Origin: Chitinophaga jiangningensis
GTDB lineage: Bacteria > Bacteroidota > Bacteroidia > Chitinophagales > Chitinophagaceae
Assembly (NCBI RefSeq): GCF_900142605.1
Contig: NZ_FRBL01000007.1
Location: forward strand, 529,782 to 593,781
Reading direction: 5' to 3'
DNA: 64,000 nucleotides
Each line of letters opens with the position of its first letter. Within the stretch, counting starts at the first letter, position 1. The position numbers and the translations under genes were made by a program. The notes beneath the pieces are model-generated. The model was not told the DNA's origin and made no database searches. It worked only from the letters and a program-made list of their open reading frames with translations. Shown here in pieces: positions 50,496 to 60,296 of the stretch.

Positions 50496-52250
50496 CTAAT
50501 ACAGTGGATTCTGCTTCAGCTTATCTGTTTTCCTTAACTCTGATGAAGGAATCGGCACAAAATAATTCTGCTTGTTAAAAGTCCTTTCCTGCATGGTAAA
50601 CACCGTGTATTTAAACGGATGCCCCGCCACAAAAGAACCTCTTACGTCAATGCCTTTCGCATCATCGCTCATTACGGTTTCTGCATCCATCCAACGACGC
50701 AGGTCAAAGAAACGATGCTCTTCATATGCGAGTTCATAACGTCTCTCATATTTATAAACTGACCACAATGCTTCCCCATCAAGGGTTGTAGCCGGCATAC
50801 CAGCCCTGGTACGAATCATATTGGTATACGTACGTGCATCACCGTAGTTCTTGAGCAACAGGGAAGCCTCCGCACGATTCAGCAATACTTCCGCATAACG
50901 GAACCAAATCCAGCTCTGGTCGCCATTAAGGAACTGCGCATCCAGGTTGATGTCCATGAATTTGCGCATGTAATAACCGGAGAAGGTACCGTTCCAGTTT
51001 TCGATGGTACTGTTTCTGGTATCGAGCCCCCACACGCTGTCTTTACCAGCGGCGTTTTCATACCGGCCTGTTTGTATAATACCCACCGGGTCTGTTTGAC
51101 GGGCATCTGCCGGCCTGGTTTTCCATTTGGCGCCATCATAGAGGATGGTGGCGTAAAAGCGCGGATCACGGTTAGCATAAGGATGCGCGGCCATGTTCGC
51201 ATCGCCCCAGGAAAACGCACTGCCATCCGCCATCTGATAACCACTTACAAAGTTTTCAATCGGTACATTGCCACCCCAGTTATGATAACCGTTAGGCCCA
51301 TTGTACTTATCATGACTGGTACCCAGCAGTGATTTATCGTAGAGCTTTACGAAAATCAATTCAGAGTTGCCCTTGTCAAGGAATACACGACCATAATCAG
51401 TCGTACCATTTCCAGTTGGTTTATAGAGAGAAAAAAGCCCGGAGTTGATCACGCTATCGGCAGCAGCCAGTGCTCTCGCGGCAAAGTCGGCAGTCATATC
51501 CGTCGCGTTTTTCGTCAGATCAGTCATTTCCGGTATGCCAGGTGCATTGTATAACTTGCTGGCAGCATACAGCAACATGCGCGATTTGAGGGCATAAGCC
51601 GCATACTTGGTTACCCTGCCTTTATTATCAATTTCTTCATAACTGTTAGGCAGGTACTTGGCAGCACTGTCACACTGCGCCGCAACAAAGTTTACGCAAT
51701 CTGTAAACTTAGCACGCTCCACAGATGAAAAGTCGCTGTTTTCACCATTGAGGTTAAAGGTGTAGGTAATCAGTGGCACGCCACCAAAATACTTCACCAG
51801 CATGTGATAATACCAGCCACGCATAAAGTACACCTCTCCGGTGAGGCGGTTAATCACACTCTGGTTGATACCTTTTACGTCTTTAATTTTTTCCAGGAAC
51901 ATGTTACAGTTCCGGATGGTTTTGTAAAACTGTCCCCAGGTGGCAAATTCACTCAGTCGCCCGATATCATCAGGAGTCATGTTTCCCTGCACCACACGGG
52001 AAGTATTATAATCATGGATAAAGCGGCTTTCGTCGCTCATTGAACCCAGCATCACCTCATTAAAGCCCGGGCGCATCTGCACGTACAGGTCATTTACAAA
52101 TGCCTGTATCAGCCCCTGGTCTTTCCATACATCACTTTCCTCAAATTCGGTCAGTGGCTTCTTTTCAAGGAAATCTTTATTACAGGAAAAAGAAGTTACT
52201 GCCAACACCGCCAGTCCACATATATATCTGAATAATTGCAGTTTTTTCAT
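50496..52250 (-). CDS. SusD/RagB-family outer-membrane lipoprotein
   Basis: This 584-residue surface lipoprotein (lipobox at about Cys23, SFSC) is the ligand-binding lid of a SusCD importer. It carries the FLEKKPLTEF opening, TPR-like helices and the C-terminal YERRYELAYEEHRFFDLRRW motif of the RagB/SusD family. It starts 10 bases after susC. The substrate cannot be told from sequence, but the surrounding sugar oxidoreductases suggest a glycan or oligosaccharide. Confidence 0.95.
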   Translation of the reverse strand: MKKLQLFRYICGLAVLAVTSFSCNKDFLEKKPLTEFEESDVWKDQGLIQAFVNDLYVQMRPGFNEVMLGSMSDESRFIHDYNTSRVVQGNMTPDDIGRLSEFATWGQFYKTIRNCNMFLEKIKDVKGINQSVINRLTGEVYFMRGWYYHMLVKYFGGVPLITYTFNLNGENSDFSSVERAKFTDCVNFVAAQCDSAAKYLPNSYEEIDNKGRVTKYAAYALKSRMLLYAASKLYNAPGIPEMTDLTKNATDMTADFAARALAAADSVINSGLFSLYKPTGNGTTDYGRVFLDKGNSELIFVKLYDKSLLGTSHDKYNGPNGYHNWGGNVPIENFVSGYQMADGSAFSWGDANMAAHPYANRDPRFYATILYDGAKWKTRPADARQTDPVGIIQTGRYENAAGKDSVWGLDTRNSTIENWNGTFSGYYMRKFMDINLDAQFLNGDQSWIWFRYAEVLLNRAEASLLLKNYGDARTYTNMIRTRAGMPATTLDGEALWSVYKYERRYELAYEEHRFFDLRRWMDAETVMSDDAKGIDVRGSFVAGHPFKYTVFTMQERTFNKQNYFVPIPSSELRKTDKLKQNPLY

Positions 52251-52260
52251 ACAGTTAAGA

Positions 52261-55200
52261 TTAGAAGGTTACGTTTAATCCCACATTATAGATCTTGGTT
52301 TGTGGGTAATATTGACCGCTACCCTGAGGTGCTTCCGGATCGAATATCTTCACATTGTCGATGGTAAGCAGGTTCTGGCCGGTGAAGTACACCCGGAAGT
52401 TTTGGATGCCTATCCTTTTGCACAATGCGCCTGGAACGTTATAGCCGAAGTCGAGTGTTTTAAGACGGGCATAGTTGGTATTCCAATACCAGAAAGTGTT
52501 CTGACGGTTTACCCAGTACTCACGGTCACGGTCGTACGCTCTTGGCCAGGAACCGTTCGGGTTCTGTGCAGTCCATCTGTCTTTCACAATTGCTTCCGGG
52601 AAGTTGCCGATCAATCCTGACTCCGTACGGATGTATTGACTGGCGCCGGTGGCTGCCTGCCATAACATGGTAAAGTCAAAGTTTGCATACTTGGCCGTCA
52701 TCGTTAAACCATAAATCATGGTAGGATACTGGGTTTTGTCTACACGAATCCTGTCAAGATCGTCGATCTTCTTATCATTATTAATATCCGCAAAGATCAC
52801 GTCACCAGGCCGCGCACCACTCAGGTGAACAGATTTATCCACTTCATCCTGCGTATGGTAGATTCCCACTGCTTTGTAATAAAGCGGGGCCTCGATCTGC
52901 CCTCCTGTATATTGCTGCCAGGCAGGTACATTAGGAGATTCCGCCCAGTACAGGATTTTGTTTTTAGCGCGGGTGACGGTACCAATGATTTCGTAATGGA
53001 ATTTTTTGATATCGTTTTTGTGAGATAATACCATCTCGAATCCCTTGTTGCTTACGATACCGATGTTTTCATCCGGAAGTGTCAGACCGGTAAAATCAGG
53101 TATAGCAGCATTTCTGGGAATGAGGATGTTGGAACGCTTGGAATAGAAATACTCCCCTTCGATAGACAATTTATCTTTAAAGAGTTTGGTTTCAAGGCCT
53201 ATGTTATAGTTGTTAGCCACCTCCCAGGTAATGTAAGGGTTGGGTGTACGGATCTGGTAAATCGATTTATTAAGATCAGAGCCGAACATCACACCACCGC
53301 CTGCAAAGCCGTAAGTAGTAAGGTACTGGAATGGAGGTACGTTGTCATTACCCATTTGGCCCCAGGAACCACGAATTTTGAAATAGCTCATCGCATGGAT
53401 GTTCTCTTTCCAGAAGTTTTCGTTGGACAGGACCCATCCTGCAGAGGCCCCAGGGAAGAAGCCCATACGGCGACCTTCAGGGAAGTTTTGTGTACCATCG
53501 TAGCGACCGTTGAAATCGAACAGGTATGTTTCCTTATAGTTGTAGGATATACGGCCAAAGTAGTTTCTGCGTGCATATTCAAAGGCGGAACCGTTATTAT
53601 CCTTTTGCTTGTCGCCACCGGCCGATAGCTGGTCCAGCTTGTCACTCACGAAAAACCTTCTGTATGCACCGAAGTTATCACCCCGGAGGCTATTTTGCTC
53701 GAAGGCTGCAAAGGCGCTCACATAGTGCTTTCCGAAAGTACGGGTATAGTTCAGCTTGAGGTTTACAGTACTACTTCTGCCGGTGTTAAAGTTTTCAGTC
53801 AGCTCAGGGGCCGACACACCTCTGGAGCCCGGGATCAACGCATGGTTGGTGCTGTTAGGGTCGAGCGTGTACAGTGTCCAGGGTTTCACGAAAGTTTTTC
53901 CGAACTGGAAGTTCTGGTCATATGCGAAACTACCATCTACAAACAAACCCTGTACCCATGGAATATTTACCACGGCCACAAAGGTTCCGTTTACCACATA
54001 GTTTTTATCGCTCGTATAACCGATAGCGTTAGTACCGGTTACCACCGGGTTATCCCCATATTCGATATCTGGTCCAGGTTCGCCGGTAGGCCAGATGGCG
54101 TTTTCCGTAGGGCGGCCGCGCATCAGCGCTCTGAAAATAGAACCGGCACTGCGTGGAGGGAAGTTTCTGTCTTCCAGCCTGCCCGCCAGGTCAAAGCGGA
54201 GACGGATATATTCATTTACCACCGCATCCAGGTTGGCTCTTACGTTCTGCTGTTTGTAATTGGTAGCACTGTTTTTATAGATACCATCCTGGAACAGGGA
54301 ACCGAGCGAAACATAGTAACTCATTTTTTCCGTACCGCCGGAAAGGCTGAGATCATGACGATTCTGAAGCGATACTTTTTTGATCGTGGCATCGTACCAG
54401 TTTGTGTTCGGATAAAGCCATGGATCTGATCCATCGCCAAACTTCTTGATTTGTTCATCTGTGTAACGGGGTGCATCACCACCGTATGTCAGGATCTCAT
54501 TTACAATCTGTGCGTACGTAGGTGCGTCCGCCATTTTGGGCAGGCGTGTAGGCGTTACAAACGACTGGTTGTAACCATAGCTCACGCTGGGTTTACCGCC
54601 TTTACCGCGCTTGGTGGTTACCAGGATAACGCCGTTGGCAGCACGGCTTCCGTAGATGGCGGCAGCGGCATCTTTCAGGATAGATACGCTTTCGATATCA
54701 TTCGGGTTCATACGCTCAAAGCCATCTCTGGGGAAACCATCGATTACCACCAGCGGGTTACTGTTGCCCAGGGTGCTACGGCCGCGGATAAAAATGCGGG
54801 AACCGTCGTAACCCGGCTCACCACTTTGGTTTACTGCGATAATACCAGGGATGCGACCCACCAGGGAGTTGGAAATGTTTACGTTTGGTGACTGCTGGAG
54901 CTCCGAACCCTTTACCATGGAAACGGCGCCGGTTTTGGTCACTTTCTTCTGCGTACCATAACCAACCACCACGTACTCATCAAGGGTTTTCTGACTTTCC
55001 TTTAGTACAATCGACAGGGGCTTGCCATCCACCACCTGTTCTACAGGATCATAACCGATAAATTGGAATACCAATACCGATTCTTTCTTCACATCATTAA
55101 TGGAGAAGTTACCTTTTTCATCAGTGGTGGCGCCGCGTTTGGTATCTTTTACCAATACGGTTACACCTGGCAACGGATTGCCGTTGATGTCCTTAACTTT

Positions 55201-55323
55201 TCCTCTGATGGTCAGATTAACCTGCTGCCAGGGGGAAATAGGCAGCGCGCGCGTGCTCTGCGGTTGCAGAACCGACCCGAGAAGGCATAGCAATGCTATT
55301 GCCTTCACATAACGTGGAACCAT
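52261..55323 (-). CDS. SusC/RagA-family TonB-dependent transporter
   Basis: This 1020-residue outer-membrane importer has a signal peptide (about 1-26), a CarboxypepD_reg-like domain (IRGKVKDINGNPLPGVTVLVKD, about 39-110), a TonB-box region with VVVGYGTQ, a plug domain, and a long beta-barrel ending in VGLNVTF, the usual aromatic terminus. It lacks an STN domain, so it is probably not tied to an anti-sigma/sigma pair, and none lies nearby. It is coupled to susD. Confidence 0.95.
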   Translation of the reverse strand: MVPRYVKAIALLCLLGSVLQPQSTRALPISPWQQVNLTIRGKVKDINGNPLPGVTVLVKDTKRGATTDEKGNFSINDVKKESVLVFQFIGYDPVEQVVDGKPLSIVLKESQKTLDEYVVVGYGTQKKVTKTGAVSMVKGSELQQSPNVNISNSLVGRIPGIIAVNQSGEPGYDGSRIFIRGRSTLGNSNPLVVIDGFPRDGFERMNPNDIESVSILKDAAAAIYGSRAANGVILVTTKRGKGGKPSVSYGYNQSFVTPTRLPKMADAPTYAQIVNEILTYGGDAPRYTDEQIKKFGDGSDPWLYPNTNWYDATIKKVSLQNRHDLSLSGGTEKMSYYVSLGSLFQDGIYKNSATNYKQQNVRANLDAVVNEYIRLRFDLAGRLEDRNFPPRSAGSIFRALMRGRPTENAIWPTGEPGPDIEYGDNPVVTGTNAIGYTSDKNYVVNGTFVAVVNIPWVQGLFVDGSFAYDQNFQFGKTFVKPWTLYTLDPNSTNHALIPGSRGVSAPELTENFNTGRSSTVNLKLNYTRTFGKHYVSAFAAFEQNSLRGDNFGAYRRFFVSDKLDQLSAGGDKQKDNNGSAFEYARRNYFGRISYNYKETYLFDFNGRYDGTQNFPEGRRMGFFPGASAGWVLSNENFWKENIHAMSYFKIRGSWGQMGNDNVPPFQYLTTYGFAGGGVMFGSDLNKSIYQIRTPNPYITWEVANNYNIGLETKLFKDKLSIEGEYFYSKRSNILIPRNAAIPDFTGLTLPDENIGIVSNKGFEMVLSHKNDIKKFHYEIIGTVTRAKNKILYWAESPNVPAWQQYTGGQIEAPLYYKAVGIYHTQDEVDKSVHLSGARPGDVIFADINNDKKIDDLDRIRVDKTQYPTMIYGLTMTAKYANFDFTMLWQAATGASQYIRTESGLIGNFPEAIVKDRWTAQNPNGSWPRAYDRDREYWVNRQNTFWYWNTNYARLKTLDFGYNVPGALCKRIGIQNFRVYFTGQNLLTIDNVKIFDPEAPQGSGQYYPQTKIYNVGLNVTF

Positions 55324-55728
55324 AAATTAAAATTTTGGGTGATAAAACTTAGTCGATGAACGGGCTTTCTTTATCTACGAGTACAGCAAATTCATCTTCG
55401 ATCAATTTATCAAGATTTATATTAATTTTTTTCTAAAAATAAGCGTACTTTAAACACTTTTGTCTAATTAAAATGCCATCTTTTATACATTATCATTAAT
55501 CTCTAATTAACAACGATCTATATAAAGGCTACCAGCTTTACATTGCAGGTCTGGGTTCGCTTTTCCTTTTTGTACCGGTGCCCGGAATGTGTGTCTATAC
55601 GTGAAACTGATTGATACTGAAGCCATGCTGCAGCTGATGACCTGATCATCTCCCTAAAAAAAATATTGGAAACAGTGAATAAAAACCGGGACTTAAGCGT
55701 TAATAAGATATCCTAATCTTTATTTCTC
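55324..55728. other. Gene-free stretch between susC and a divergent lipoprotein gene
   Basis: The 405 bases are A/T-rich and should hold the susC promoter and that of the plus-strand lipoprotein. No exact TAnnTTTG match, riboswitch or gene is recognised. No sigma/anti-sigma or hybrid two-component genes lie nearby. Confidence 0.5.
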
Positions 55729-56373
55729 ATGAAAACCGGCCTCAGTCTGGGAACCATCGTGCTCTGTGTAATGATGCTCTTTTCCTGTAGCAAGGAAATG
55801 AGTACGGAAGATGGCGGGGTCAACTCTAAGTGCGATTATGCACCATACACGCAAGGTTCCTCCTTTACATATCTGAATGTGAGTAGCACCGGCGACAGTT
55901 CGCAGTACACGCTTACAGTTAATGGGGATACTACGATTAATGGCAATGTGTACCGGAAGCTGGGCGATAGTTCAGCATTTATGTGCTCCAATTGTACCGA
56001 AGGCGTTTACACACAAATAGCGTCCATCCTGAGTTTCGACGGCTATACTGCGTCGGACCTGCGCCTGACCTATCTGAAGGACTTCCTGCCTGCCGGCAGT
56101 ACCTGGTCTGATACGGTTACGGTCAGCTACGGGGGCATCAGCACCAAGGCACTCCTTCAGTATACCATTGTGCAAAAAGGCATCAGTAAAGTGGTGAACG
56201 GCCATGACTATACGGATGTAATCGGGGTGCAGCTGGATGCCAGCGCCTCCACGGCCAGTGCTACATTACCGGTAGGTACTGTGGCGGTAAACTACTATGC
56301 CCGCGGCATTGGGCTGATAGAATCAGACCAGGCGCAGGATACCACCCGGCTTGTCAATTTTAATATAAAATAA
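55729..56373 (+). CDS. Lipoprotein of unknown function
   Basis: This 214-residue protein has a signal peptide with a lipobox at about Cys20 (LFSC). The mature part is beta-rich, with CDYAPYTQGSSFTYLN (about 36-51), the pair CSNC (about 86-89) and DYTDVIGVQLD. The layout resembles lipocalin-like small lipoproteins common in Bacteroidota. The function is unknown. It stands alone between susC and a carboxypeptidase gene. Confidence 0.65.
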   Translation: MKTGLSLGTIVLCVMMLFSCSKEMSTEDGGVNSKCDYAPYTQGSSFTYLNVSSTGDSSQYTLTVNGDTTINGNVYRKLGDSSAFMCSNCTEGVYTQIASILSFDGYTASDLRLTYLKDFLPAGSTWSDTVTVSYGGISTKALLQYTIVQKGISKVVNGHDYTDVIGVQLDASASTASATLPVGTVAVNYYARGIGLIESDQAQDTTRLVNFNIK

Positions 56374-56403
56374 CAGGGTTGCCGTTTCAGCAACCCTGTA
56401 TTT
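56373..56403. terminator. Intrinsic terminator between convergent genes
   Basis: ACAGGGTTGC (56373-56382) and GCAACCCTGT (56390-56399) form a perfect 10-bp stem. It overlaps the last base of the preceding plus-strand gene and is followed by ATTTAG. Confidence 0.8.
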
Positions 56404-56405
56404 AG

Positions 56406-57698
56406 TTAGTAGTCTTTATAAATCTTCGTCAGCAGCTTCTCCACTGCCCTTCTCACACTCGTGGCACTCTCCCGGTTATTATTTACCAACACACTGAAAA
56501 CAAGCGTTTTATTGTTCTTTGTTACCAGGTAACCACTGAGGCATACACTTCCCGTGAGCGTTCCCGTTTTCGCATGCACAAACTGCTCTTTGTAATAATT
56601 CTTCAGGGTGCCCTTCCCTCCTGTCGGGAATATTTCCCAAAGCCGCTGCTTAGGGTAGCTTTTGTACATATCCGTCAGCACGGTTACAAAGTCGCGCGGG
56701 GTGAGGAGATTATACCGTGATAACCCGGAACCGTCCACCCACTGTGCCTCCTGCGGCAAAGAAGTAAGATAGGTATCTATTACATATCTGATAATGCGCT
56801 TCGTGTTAATGCTGTCCCATAGCAAGGCACTGCTCATCATCAGTGTTTGTTCTGCAAAAAAGTTATCACTGCGGTGCATCATGGGCGTAAACATGGAATC
56901 CACCGGCACGCTGCGCAGCAGGGTAAATTTCCCGGCGGGAGCGGTAAGCGCCACGCCTATGCTGCGGTGCAGGGTATCTTCCAGCCGCTCCTTCAGGTCT
57001 AGTATGGAGCCGGTGATATAGGGCACTTCGTAGGTGGAAGTGCTACGGTCTTTCCGGTTATATCTTATAGAGAAGTTATTGTTTCGTTCATCCCTGTCCG
57101 TTAGTACTTCCGAGCTGGTATCGTCTGGCAGCAGGGTGAGGTTGTAGAGGTCGGGGGTCATCCATGAGCTATCCTTTTGGTGCCTGATGCGGACTACGTT
57201 GCCATACATTGGCATTTCACTCAGCTCGGGCTGATAATAATCCGGGTAATCGCTCCAGGCCCATCCGGGTCCAAAGCGGCGATTAGCGTTGCCGGTGCTT
57301 ACCAGCCATATCTGCTTCTTTGTTTGCTGTAATAAGGCCAGCAGTGGCTGATAGGGAAAATCGGGATGCAGGAAAGTTGGATCACCGGTGCCTTTGATGA
57401 AAATCGCGGTATCGTTTTCCAGGTAGCGTGCCGCCGGCAGGGAGTCGCCTAATAGCTTCAGTCCTGTAAAAAGGGAAAATATTTTTGTGTTGGAGGCAGG
57501 AGAGAAATATTTTTCGTCCTGGTACTGGTACCAGTATTTGCTTGTTGCCGGCTCGTAAATGGAGATCCCGGTATGTGCATCTTTGAGTGGTGGCGACTGT
57601 AGCACTTCTGTGGCTGCCCACCTGGCGATGGCCGCCTGCTGTGCATTAGCCGTGGTGGCTAATAATACTACTCCGCATGCAATGATGTAATTCCTCAT
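56406..57698 (-). CDS. dacB: D-alanyl-D-alanine carboxypeptidase, PBP4 (S13) family
   Basis: This 430-residue periplasmic enzyme trims the terminal D-Ala of peptidoglycan stem peptides or cuts crosslinks. The three active-site motifs are SNTK (S69-K72), SGLSRYN (SxN type) and HAKTGTLTG (KTG, about 373). A signal peptide is present (cleavage near NAQ, 20). It lies between the sugar-oxidation genes without an obvious functional tie. Confidence 0.92.
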   Translation of the reverse strand: MRNYIIACGVVLLATTANAQQAAIARWAATEVLQSPPLKDAHTGISIYEPATSKYWYQYQDEKYFSPASNTKIFSLFTGLKLLGDSLPAARYLENDTAIFIKGTGDPTFLHPDFPYQPLLALLQQTKKQIWLVSTGNANRRFGPGWAWSDYPDYYQPELSEMPMYGNVVRIRHQKDSSWMTPDLYNLTLLPDDTSSEVLTDRDERNNNFSIRYNRKDRSTSTYEVPYITGSILDLKERLEDTLHRSIGVALTAPAGKFTLLRSVPVDSMFTPMMHRSDNFFAEQTLMMSSALLWDSINTKRIIRYVIDTYLTSLPQEAQWVDGSGLSRYNLLTPRDFVTVLTDMYKSYPKQRLWEIFPTGGKGTLKNYYKEQFVHAKTGTLTGSVCLSGYLVTKNNKTLVFSVLVNNNRESATSVRRAVEKLLTKIYKDY

Positions 57699-57785
57699 GG
57701 CGGGAAATTACAAATTAATGTAAAGGAAGAGGCCGGGAATTTGTGTGTCCTTTTCCAAACCCCGGCTCCACCGTCATCATTATAA

Positions 57786-59132
57786 TTAACCAACGTATTT
57801 CGTAATACCAGGTTTTGCATATGGATATAAGCCGTCAGCCCCCGGAACAATCGGAGGTGCCGCGTCAAATGCATATGTCTTAGGATGCAGATCCAGGCCT
57901 GAATCCAGGGCTTTATCCCAATGGATCACCTGACCAGAATAAGTAGCCATACGGCCCAGGATGGCCGACATGGTAGCCTGTGCACCACGCAGTGCATCGG
58001 AATACTTGTACTCCCCTTTTGCGATGGCTGCAAACAGCTCATCGTGTTCGGTTTGGTATGGATTATTTTCGTTTCCTTTTTTCTCAAACTGGTAGATCAC
58101 TTTTCCCTTGGCATCCACGATCTGCGCGCGATCGCAGTAGATGCGGCCCTTTGTACCTACAATCTCTTCATCTACCTTGCTGGCAGCGGCTTTCCAGTGG
58201 CGGCACTGGCTGTTCATTACCACACCGTCCGCATAGCGGTATTCCACATAGTGGTGATCATAGATCTCACCGTATTCTTTGCCGGTACGTACTGCGCGGC
58301 CACCCATACCGGAAGCGGTAGCAGGCGTATCGTTTTTAAACCAGTTACCTACGTCGATATTGTGGATATGCTGCTCTACGATATGATCGCCACAGAGCCA
58401 GTTGAAGTAGTACCAGTTACGCATCTGGTATTCCATTTCTGTATATTCAGGCTTACGTGGCTTTACCCAGAGGTCGCCCTGGTTCCACCATACCTGGATA
58501 GACGTGATGTCGCCGATGATACCATCCTGGAAGCGTTTATACAGTTCCCGATATGAGTTCTGGTAGCGGCGTTGCAGCCCTACTACCACGTTCAGTTTTT
58601 TGGTGTTGGCTACTGCAGCTGCTTCCAGTACGCGTTTTACGCCTGCCGGGTCGGTAGCTACAGGTTTTTCCATGAAGATGTGTTTGCCCTGTTTTACCGC
58701 TTCTTCGAAGTGGATAGGTCTGAAACCCGGAGGGGTGGCGAGGATCACCACATCTGCCAGGGCGATGGCTTCTTTATATGCATCGAAGCCGATGAACTTG
58801 TTTTTTTCAGGAACGGCTACCCTGTCGGCTTTATCGCCCAGTGCTTCCTTAATGTTGTCGTAGCTGTCTTTCAGCCTGTCGGGGAATGCATCCGCCATCG
58901 CCACCAGCTGCACATTTTCCTTGGTTTTGAGCGCCTGGGTGGCTGCTCCGGTACCGCGACCACCACAGCCTATCAGGGCTATTTTGATCACACCGGCATT
59001 GCCGGACCCTTCAAATGAGGCGGCTTTAGACAGAATAGGCATTGCAAGCAGGCTGCCGGCGATCATGGACGATTGTTTTACGAAATCGCGGCGACCCTGA
59101 ACGTGGAATTCTTGTGATTTTTCAGTGTCCAT
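57786..59132 (-). CDS. Tat-exported Gfo/Idh/MocA-family oxidoreductase
   Basis: This 448-residue protein has a Tat-type signal (RRDFVKQSSMIAGSLLAMP). A Rossmann motif, IALIGCGGRGTGAATQ (about 51-66), is followed by the catalytic-type lysine in FMEKPVATD (about 154). The C-terminal domain contains GDHIVEQHIHNIDVGNW. It starts 25 bases after the SUMF1-like gene. It is a second, distinct paralogue in the same 15 kb as the one at 48967. Confidence 0.9.
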   Translation of the reverse strand: MDTEKSQEFHVQGRRDFVKQSSMIAGSLLAMPILSKAASFEGSGNAGVIKIALIGCGGRGTGAATQALKTKENVQLVAMADAFPDRLKDSYDNIKEALGDKADRVAVPEKNKFIGFDAYKEAIALADVVILATPPGFRPIHFEEAVKQGKHIFMEKPVATDPAGVKRVLEAAAVANTKKLNVVVGLQRRYQNSYRELYKRFQDGIIGDITSIQVWWNQGDLWVKPRKPEYTEMEYQMRNWYYFNWLCGDHIVEQHIHNIDVGNWFKNDTPATASGMGGRAVRTGKEYGEIYDHHYVEYRYADGVVMNSQCRHWKAAASKVDEEIVGTKGRIYCDRAQIVDAKGKVIYQFEKKGNENNPYQTEHDELFAAIAKGEYKYSDALRGAQATMSAILGRMATYSGQVIHWDKALDSGLDLHPKTYAFDAAPPIVPGADGLYPYAKPGITKYVG

Positions 59133-59157
59133 AAAAGGATTTTTTTAGGTGTGAATA

Positions 59158-60123
59158 CTAGCGGGATCCAACGTATTTATCGATCTGTTCTTCAAAAAAT
59201 TTTTCTGCTTCTGCTTTAGTAGGCTGTTTAACGGGGCGGACTACACGAAAACCAACGAAAGGTGCGTCGGCGTTCCACCAGCGGCTTTTAGGGTTCTGCG
59301 GATCGCGGTCGTTCCACATCGGGTCCGATTTTAGTCGCGCTGCGGCTCTCAGGGCTACGGCATCATCTTCGTAGGTGCCGCCTTTGAGCAGTCGTGGTGA
59401 TTTCTTGGTAGGCACCGTCCAGGGATTGGTGGTGGCAGCCTGTGCTACCCCCTGCTCATCGTACTGGTCCATGGTCCATTCCTGCACGTTACCCAACATA
59501 TCGTACAGGCCCCAGGCGTTAGGTTTCAGTTGCGCTACCTGGTGGTATTTACCTTCACTATTATCTTTATACCAAGCGTAGTTTTTCAGTTGAGCGGCGT
59601 CGTTGCCAAACGGATAAGTGGTTTTTGCACCGGCGCGGCAGGCATATTCCCATTCTGCTGCGGTGGGCAGGCGGTAGAATACACCAGTTTTATAGTACAG
59701 CCAGCGGCAATACATCAGAGCGCCGTACTGACTCATACTGTTGGCGGGAAAGCCGCCGGCTTTTCCCATACCCAGCGTAAGGTCGATGTAGGGCGGGCTG
59801 GGGCGGGTCATACCGTCAGGGATATCCGGTTGTGGTTTATCCTGGTCGGCAAACTCGTTGTATTCATCAAAGGTAACTTCTGTGGCACCCATGTAGAAGT
59901 CATCGATTTTTACAGTTTTAGCAGGCCCTTCATCAGCTTTCCTGCCTTTTTCATTTTGAGGACTTCCTAACGTGAACGTGCCTCCCTTGATGGGCACCAT
60001 TTTAAAATGCACTTCAGTACCAGGTATCTTTTGGTCGTAGGCGGTGTATTCACTGTCTTTCTGGGCAAATGCTGGCTGACAAAGCATTCCGCCTACTAAC
60101 AAGGTCACATAAAATTGATTCAT
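59158..60123 (-). CDS. SUMF1-fold (formylglycine-generating enzyme-like) secreted protein without catalytic cysteines
   Basis: This 321-residue protein has a signal peptide (MNQFYVTLLVGGMLCQPAFAQ) and a SUMF1 domain: VPIKGGTFTLGSPQNE, EVTFDEYNEFADQ, RLPTAAEWEYACRAG, LGNVQEWTMDQYD and a final VGFRVVRPV. In active formylglycine-generating enzymes the GGSF-type stretch carries a catalytic cysteine pair; here GGTYEDDAVALRAA has none. No sulfatase is nearby. It is therefore probably a structural or binding version. The start at 60123 is preferred to an open frame 39 codons longer that lacks a signal. Confidence 0.83.
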   Translation of the reverse strand: MNQFYVTLLVGGMLCQPAFAQKDSEYTAYDQKIPGTEVHFKMVPIKGGTFTLGSPQNEKGRKADEGPAKTVKIDDFYMGATEVTFDEYNEFADQDKPQPDIPDGMTRPSPPYIDLTLGMGKAGGFPANSMSQYGALMYCRWLYYKTGVFYRLPTAAEWEYACRAGAKTTYPFGNDAAQLKNYAWYKDNSEGKYHQVAQLKPNAWGLYDMLGNVQEWTMDQYDEQGVAQAATTNPWTVPTKKSPRLLKGGTYEDDAVALRAAARLKSDPMWNDRDPQNPKSRWWNADAPFVGFRVVRPVKQPTKAEAEKFFEEQIDKYVGSR

Positions 60124-60296
60124 CTGAGTAGATTGGGTGTGTACGTGGTCAAGATAGAAAATGAATTGATTGTTGCAAACTTTTTGTGATGAACGCAAAA
60201 AAAGAGGTCTTTTTTTGATTATTTTTCTTTTTGCTAGCATTTATATTCAAAACCTTTTAAATTTAAGGGTGTCCTTTTTACTTTTAATTCATCGTT

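Noticed and set aside
53695..54429. A 244-codon open frame on the plus strand
   Set aside because: It is antisense to susC and has no recognisable domain.
59158..60123. Active sulfatase-modifying enzyme
   Set aside because: The protein has the SUMF1 fold, but the cysteines needed for formylglycine formation are absent and no sulfatase is encoded here.
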